Origin: Chryseobacterium gleum
Lineage (GTDB): Bacteria > Bacteroidota > Bacteroidia > UBA10329
Assembly: GCA_945874195.1 (NCBI GenBank)
Contig: CAMCFW010000053.1
Location: forward strand, 1 to 9,671
Length of the DNA stretch: 9,671 nucleotides
Direction of reading: 5' to 3'
Of the stretch, positions 6,589-9,671 are shown piece after piece (the first letter of the stretch is position 1; each line of letters starts with the position of its first letter). The notes below the pieces were generated by a model. It saw only the letters and a list, made by a program, of their open reading frames with translations. It was not told the DNA's origin and ran no database searches. The position numbers and the translations under genes were made by a program.

Positions 6589-7992
6589 TCAGAACTGGAA
6601 ATAGATGAATTGTGGCGCATTGTCCATTACCCCGAACAAAACGATGGCGAGTAGAATGGCGTAATAGACCGTCCATCGCCAAACGGATTTGAGTTTCGAA
6701 ATGGATTCATCAAAATCAACTTTTCCTAAAATCGACTCTGCAATCACAAAAACCAAAAGGAACGAGAACGTATAGGCGGTCTCCCAAACATTGAGATCCA
6801 GACTTTCAATCGAACTGGCACCATTGAATTGGAAGGCCAGAATTTGACCATACATGTCAAGCGCACTGCTCACTCCGGAGGAGCGGAACATGATTAATAA
6901 AAGACAGAACACTAGGAAAGTGGCGGGTTGACCAATTTTTCGGATGCCAAAAAGTCGTTCAATGATCAGGGGAATGGAACACATGACGCCCCACAACACA
7001 TAGTGGAAATCGGCCCCGTGCCATAAACCACTGACCGCAAATATGATGAACAGATTCAGCACGATACGTCCCCTTGAGCCGTGACTTCCCCCTAACGGAA
7101 TGTATAGGTAGTCTCGGAACCACGTGCTCAGGCTGAGGTGCCAACGCTGCCAGAACTCGGTCATGGAAGTGGACAGAAATGGGGTAATGAAATTCCGCGT
7201 CAGTTCAAAACCAAGCAATCTTCCCGCTCCAATGGCAATATCTGAATAACCGGAAAAATCACAATAGACCTGATAAGCGAAAAGCGCCCCCGCCATCAAT
7301 GCCATGATGCTGTCGCAACCGGCCGGGTCGGCATACAGTTGTTCAACGATAATTGCTACCCGATCGGCAATGACCATCTTCTTGAATAGCCCCCACAGAA
7401 TGAGCCGCATGCCATTGGTGGCCAACTTCCGATCGAATTTGCGTTCGCGTTCGAATTGAGGAAGAAGGTGCGATGCGCGCTCGATCGGACCCGCCACCAG
7501 TTGCGGAAAAAAGCTTACAAAAGCAAAGAATTCAGCCAAGCTTCTGGTTGGCGTAAGTTGTTTCCGATAAACATCAATGGTGTAGCTAAGCGTCTGGAAC
7601 GTGTAGAAACTGATTCCAACGGGAAGAATGATGTTCAGCGACTCTATCGAAGTGGGCAGCCCAATGGAAGTGAGCAGCACTTTGGCACTTTCTATGAAGA
7701 AGTTGAAGTATTTGAAAAAACCCAGAAGCCCCAGATTCGCGACCACACTCACGGTGAGCCACATCTTCCGCTTTTTGGGGCCTTGCTCGGATCCCAATCG
7801 CAATCCGGCAAGGAAGTCGATGGCGGAGCTCAGGGCCATCAGCAATAGGAAACGCCAGTCCCACCAACCGTAGAAGACGTAGCTGACCACCAACAGGAAC
7901 AGGTTCTGAAGCCGCAGCCGTCCGTTAAGTCCCCAATAAACGGCAAAAACCGAGGAGAGGAAGATGAGGAAGGTCAGACTATTGAACGCCAT
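6589..7992 (-). CDS. MBOAT-family O-acyltransferase (AlgI/PatA/DltB-like)
   Basis: A 467-residue polytopic membrane protein with ATG at 7992-7990 and TGA at 6591-6589. Hydrophobic segments run through most of its length, beginning with LTFLIFLSSVFAVYWGL. The diagnostic MBOAT core is intact: DFSGYSDIAIGAGRLLGF, then F-W-Q-R-W-H285-L-S-L-S-T-W-F-R-D-Y-L-Y-I-P-L-G-G, then S-G-L-W-H325-G-A. His325 corresponds to the invariant catalytic histidine of the family. The length is close to that of bacterial AlgI-type proteins. It probably passes an acyl group, most often acetyl, from a cytoplasmic donor across the inner membrane for O-acylation of a polysaccharide or other envelope polymer. The SGNH-like partner is 3 nt downstream and the PAP2 phosphatase is 42 nt upstream. 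No glycosyltransferase or alginate/cellulose genes are present in the window, so the acceptor cannot be named. Confidence 0.95.
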   Translation of the reverse strand: MAFNSLTFLIFLSSVFAVYWGLNGRLRLQNLFLLVVSYVFYGWWDWRFLLLMALSSAIDFLAGLRLGSEQGPKKRKMWLTVSVVANLGLLGFFKYFNFFIESAKVLLTSIGLPTSIESLNIILPVGISFYTFQTLSYTIDVYRKQLTPTRSLAEFFAFVSFFPQLVAGPIERASHLLPQFERERKFDRKLATNGMRLILWGLFKKMVIADRVAIIVEQLYADPAGCDSIMALMAGALFAYQVYCDFSGYSDIAIGAGRLLGFELTRNFITPFLSTSMTEFWQRWHLSLSTWFRDYLYIPLGGSHGSRGRIVLNLFIIFAVSGLWHGADFHYVLWGVMCSIPLIIERLFGIRKIGQPATFLVFCLLLIMFRSSGVSSALDMYGQILAFQFNGASSIESLDLNVWETAYTFSFLLVFVIAESILGKVDFDESISKLKSVWRWTVYYAILLAIVLFGVMDNAPQFIYFQF

Positions 7993-8034
7993 TTACGTTT
8001 GTTTCGACCAGTTGGAAAATGGCTTATTGGAACA

Positions 8035-8841
8035 TCATAACCTGTAGCTCAGGTACAATCCGGCACCATCTCCTGTCGAAAATGGCGAAACGCTCAATCC
8101 TTTGACAACAAGCTTTCTCCGATGTAGCCAAGGAACAAGATAGCCCACCGCGCCACCGATGAAATAGCCGGCAATGATGTCGCTCGGAAAGTGTTTGCCG
8201 GCATTGTATCTCAAGTAGCCGGTGACTGCAGGAACGATGACAGCACCCGTCCAGACCAACGCTTCGTGGGTGCGATTGTCAGAATAATCAGAGAACACCT
8301 TGGCGGTTGTGAAACAAATGGCGGCCGTCATGGATGTGTGGCCTGAGAAGAACGAAAGACGGGCATCCCGGTCGCTGCGGGTATCCATGTCCACCGAAGA
8401 ATTGTAGGCGTAAGGCCTCGGTCGTTTGACCAGACCTTTGGTCATTTCGGTAACACCAAGCGTAAGCATGGCCACCTCCGCGTAAATGAATCCGACAACA
8501 AGGAAATCCTTTCTCGCATCCCGGTCTATGATCATAAGCGCGGGAAGTGTCACACAGCCATAAAGAAGCACATCGCTGGCAAGGTCGGCCTTGGGGTTCC
8601 AGTTCTTGGTTGCGCTTCGGTCAAATCCTGGAAGGTCGTAAGCGTCAAGAGAGTTGACCTGAGCCATGGTGAACGGGCGGGTCTGGTAGCGGGTGAAAAG
8701 ACCACCAGCCGCGAGCAGACCTGCGCCAGAGGAATAAACGAGGTCCTTTTTCCAATTGAAATTGTATGGGCTTTCCGAATTCTGGGCCGTACCGCTTGCA
8801 GCGGTCAGTATCAATGCCAGACAGAGTGAAAGTGGCCTCAT
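8035..8841 (-). CDS. Secreted/periplasmic PAP2-family (type 2) phosphatase
   Basis: I place the start at the ATG 8841-8839, giving 268 residues. A longer frame begins with TTG at 8856-8854, but that codon lies in the T-run of a strong terminator and adds only five residues before the signal peptide. Residues 1-20 (MRPLSLCLALILTAASGTAQ) look like a cleavable signal peptide. All three PAP2 signature motifs are present (numbering from the ATG): K135-x6-R142-P143, S166-G-H168 within FFSGH, and R211-x5-H217-x3-D221, which gives His168, His217 and Asp221 as catalytic residues. Hydrophobic stretches flank the motifs, as in membrane-bound lipid phosphatases. Possible substrates are undecaprenyl pyrophosphate, phosphatidylglycerol phosphate or lipid A phosphate; the sequence does not decide. 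The C-terminus ends in a short amphipathic strand (G-L-Y-L-S-Y-R-L), as in outer-membrane proteins. It lies 42 nt upstream of the MBOAT gene with no terminator between, so it probably heads that operon. Confidence 0.9.
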   Translation of the reverse strand: MRPLSLCLALILTAASGTAQNSESPYNFNWKKDLVYSSGAGLLAAGGLFTRYQTRPFTMAQVNSLDAYDLPGFDRSATKNWNPKADLASDVLLYGCVTLPALMIIDRDARKDFLVVGFIYAEVAMLTLGVTEMTKGLVKRPRPYAYNSSVDMDTRSDRDARLSFFSGHTSMTAAICFTTAKVFSDYSDNRTHEALVWTGAVIVPAVTGYLRYNAGKHFPSDIIAGYFIGGAVGYLVPWLHRRKLVVKGLSVSPFSTGDGAGLYLSYRL

Positions 8842-8854
8842 ATTCTGTGGGTTC

Positions 8855-8879
8855 AAAAAAGGCGACCATTGGCCGCCTT
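8855..8879 (-). terminator. Intrinsic terminator after the coiled-coil protein gene
   Basis: Read on the minus strand, AAGGCGGCC-AAT-GGTCGCCTT forms a 9-bp stem with one G-U wobble and a 3-nt loop, followed directly by a T-run (complement of AAAAAA at 8855-8860). The position corresponding to the wobble is an A/C mismatch on the + strand, so the structure favours minus-strand transcription. It starts 9 nt after the TGA of the upstream gene (8888-8890) and ends 14 nt before the PAP2 ATG. Confidence 0.85.
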
Positions 8880-8887
8880 CAATTTGG

Positions 8888-9550
8888 TCAGTTGATTGCC
8901 TTCAGCTTCACCTCCAATTCGGTGAGAAGGGTCTTCATGCTGTTTATCTCCTTTTGCTTATTGGCCTGATTGCCAACATTCTTACCAATGTTCGTATTGG
9001 CCTCTTCTATTTTTTTCTGACAGTCGACAATGTCTTTTTCCAAACTAGCCTTTTCGCTTACCAACCCTGCGAGTTCCTTTTCAAAGCCACTCAACTCGGC
9101 CGCTTTAGCGGCAATCCGGACCCGGACCACTTCCTTGGTCTGTTCCACTGCAAAGTCGCGTAGAATCTTTTCGCCCACCGGATATTTTTCGGGATGGTTG
9201 GCCGTGCTCAGATACGCTCCACCTAGATCGAAGGCCACAACGAGTTTTACACCTTCTGCCGTTGCCTCTTCCACCACAGAATAGACATCAAATGTGTTGT
9301 CGCCCATTTCCTTCACCTTACAATCGTCCGCAAAAATGAAGGTCTTGTCATTCACCTTTCCTTTCAGGTCCTTCAGTTGTTTCTTCCATGCTTTTTTAAT
9401 GTCTTCGGTGTTGGCCTCCTTCACGAACACGGTCAGGCTATTGCGGCTGATGCCCTCCATAGCCACTATCTGTTCGGTCACAATTATTCCGTTCTGTGCA
9501 GATAACAAACATGTTGTGGCCAGAAATCCAATGGTCAGTAAATACTTCAT
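8888..9550 (-). CDS. Secreted protein of unknown function with C-terminal coiled coil (Bacteroidota family)
   Basis: A 220-residue protein with ATG at 9550-9548 and TGA at 8890-8888. Residues 1-18 are a signal peptide (MKYLLTIGFLATTCLLSA|Q). Residues about 22-115 form a mixed alpha/beta domain that contains K-x-W-K-x-x-L-K-D-L-K-G-K, then T-F-D-V-Y-S and V-A-F-D-L-G-G-A-Y-L-S. I recognise this pattern from uncharacterised Bacteroidota proteins, but I cannot attach a family name or function. Residues about 145-218 are strongly charged and heptad-like (FEKELAGLVSEKASLEKDI and on), predicted to be a coiled coil. There are no catalytic motifs. It is probably periplasmic or outer-membrane associated. 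It is transcribed in the same direction as the PAP2/MBOAT/SGNH cluster but is separated from it by a strong terminator, so it is likely its own unit. Confidence 0.8.
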   Translation of the reverse strand: MKYLLTIGFLATTCLLSAQNGIIVTEQIVAMEGISRNSLTVFVKEANTEDIKKAWKKQLKDLKGKVNDKTFIFADDCKVKEMGDNTFDVYSVVEEATAEGVKLVVAFDLGGAYLSTANHPEKYPVGEKILRDFAVEQTKEVVRVRIAAKAAELSGFEKELAGLVSEKASLEKDIVDCQKKIEEANTNIGKNVGNQANKQKEINSMKTLLTELEVKLKAIN

Positions 9551-9601
9551 TCGGTTGCGTTAAGTTTATTTTTCAAAGAAAACAATAATCCTTTCAAGTG
9601 G
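9551..9601 (-). promoter_or_regulatory. Upstream region of the coiled-coil protein gene
   Basis: About 50 AT-rich bases lie between the upstream terminator and the ATG at 9550, so the promoter should be here. On the minus strand TTTCTTTG (complement of 9574-9581) matches TAnnTTTG at five of six specified positions, with a TTG further upstream (complement of 9595-9597). The spacing between them is shorter than usual, so the promoter is not firmly located. The leader is A/T-rich with no Shine-Dalgarno sequence. Confidence 0.25.
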
Positions 9602-9637
9602 CATTAAACAGAAAACGCCCCCAAAATGGAGGCGTTT
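9602..9637 (-). terminator. Intrinsic terminator following the right-edge tRNA-like gene
   Basis: AAACGCC (9613-9619) pairs with GGCGTTT (9631-9637), and an inner CC/GG pair can extend the stem. Read on the minus strand, the hairpin is followed by GTTTTCTGTTTAATG, a broken T-tract. On the + strand only three T's follow the stem, so the minus direction is favoured. It sits 2 nt beyond the putative tRNA discriminator base, as expected for a terminator closing a tRNA transcript. Confidence 0.7.
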
Positions 9638-9639
9638 CG

Positions 9640-9671
9640 TGGGCCCAGCAGGGCATGATCCTGCGACCCCC
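9640..9671 (-). tRNA. Probable tRNA, 3' third only (runs off the window)
   Basis: Read on the minus strand from the window edge, GGGGGTC fits the end of an anticodon arm plus a variable loop. GCAGG (9664-9660) and CCTGC (9652-9648) then form a perfect 5-bp stem around a 7-nt loop, the geometry of a T-arm. TGGGCCC (9647-9641) follows as the 3' acceptor strand, with A at 9640 as discriminator. CCA is not encoded. The loop reads ATCATGC, not the usual TTCRANY, so this may be a variant or decayed tRNA. The 5' acceptor strand and the anticodon lie outside the window, so isotype cannot be given. Confidence 0.6.

Noticed and set aside
6172..6654. Plus-strand 160-codon open frame opposite the SGNH and MBOAT genes
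   Set aside because: It crosses the junction of two well-supported minus-strand genes and has a His/Arg/Asp-rich composition typical of an antisense shadow.
8842..8856. TTG start for the PAP2 gene five codons upstream of the ATG
   Set aside because: The codon lies within the T-run of the preceding terminator, and the ATG at 8841 leads straight into a good signal peptide.

Overview
The window looks like chromosomal DNA of a Bacteroidota bacterium, most likely near the Flavobacteriales. The evidence is a very large secreted protein with PKD/Ig-like repeats and a gliding-motility-associated (type IX secretion) C-terminal domain, an OmpA-like lipoprotein with a coiled-coil stalk, a secreted coiled-coil family I associate with Bacteroidota, and starts preceded by A-rich leaders rather than Shine-Dalgarno sequences. 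There is no sign of a phage, insertion sequence, CRISPR array or integrative element.

Layout from left to right. Bases 2-439 (+) hold the last 145 residues of a Tex-family RNA-binding protein, whose 3' end overlaps by 11 bp the end of a convergent 1359-residue surface protein (429-4508, -). That protein has a signal peptide, a beta-helix-like N-terminal part carrying two long glycine-rich insertions, two PKD-like domains, four tandem Ig-like repeats, further Ig/PKD domains and a T9SS sorting domain. A 209-bp intergenic region separates it from a divergent OmpA-like lipoprotein gene (4718-5653, +). That gene in turn overlaps by 16 bp the end of a three-gene minus-strand cluster, which in transcription order encodes a PAP2 phosphatase (8035-8841), an MBOAT O-acyltransferase (6589-7992) and an SGNH-like membrane-anchored partner (5638-6585). 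Upstream of the cluster are a strong intrinsic terminator (8855-8879), a secreted coiled-coil protein of unknown function (8888-9550, -), a second terminator (about 9602-9637) and, at the right edge, what looks like the 3' third of a minus-strand tRNA.

Functionally, nearly everything except Tex and the tRNA concerns the cell envelope. The MBOAT/SGNH pair is the usual architecture for O-acylation of an extracytoplasmic polymer (compare AlgI/AlgJ, PatA/PatB and DltB/DltD). The PAP2 enzyme may supply lipid-phosphate hydrolysis in the same envelope process. The OmpA-like lipoprotein probably links the outer membrane to peptidoglycan, and the giant protein is probably exported through T9SS and displayed or released outside.

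I found no convincing new multi-gene system such as a defence island. The most interesting items are the glycine-rich blocks that emerge from equivalent positions of two beta-helix rungs, the terminator placed directly in front of the PAP2 start (which also argues against its longer TTG start), the two tail-to-tail gene overlaps, and the non-canonical T-loop of the putative tRNA.
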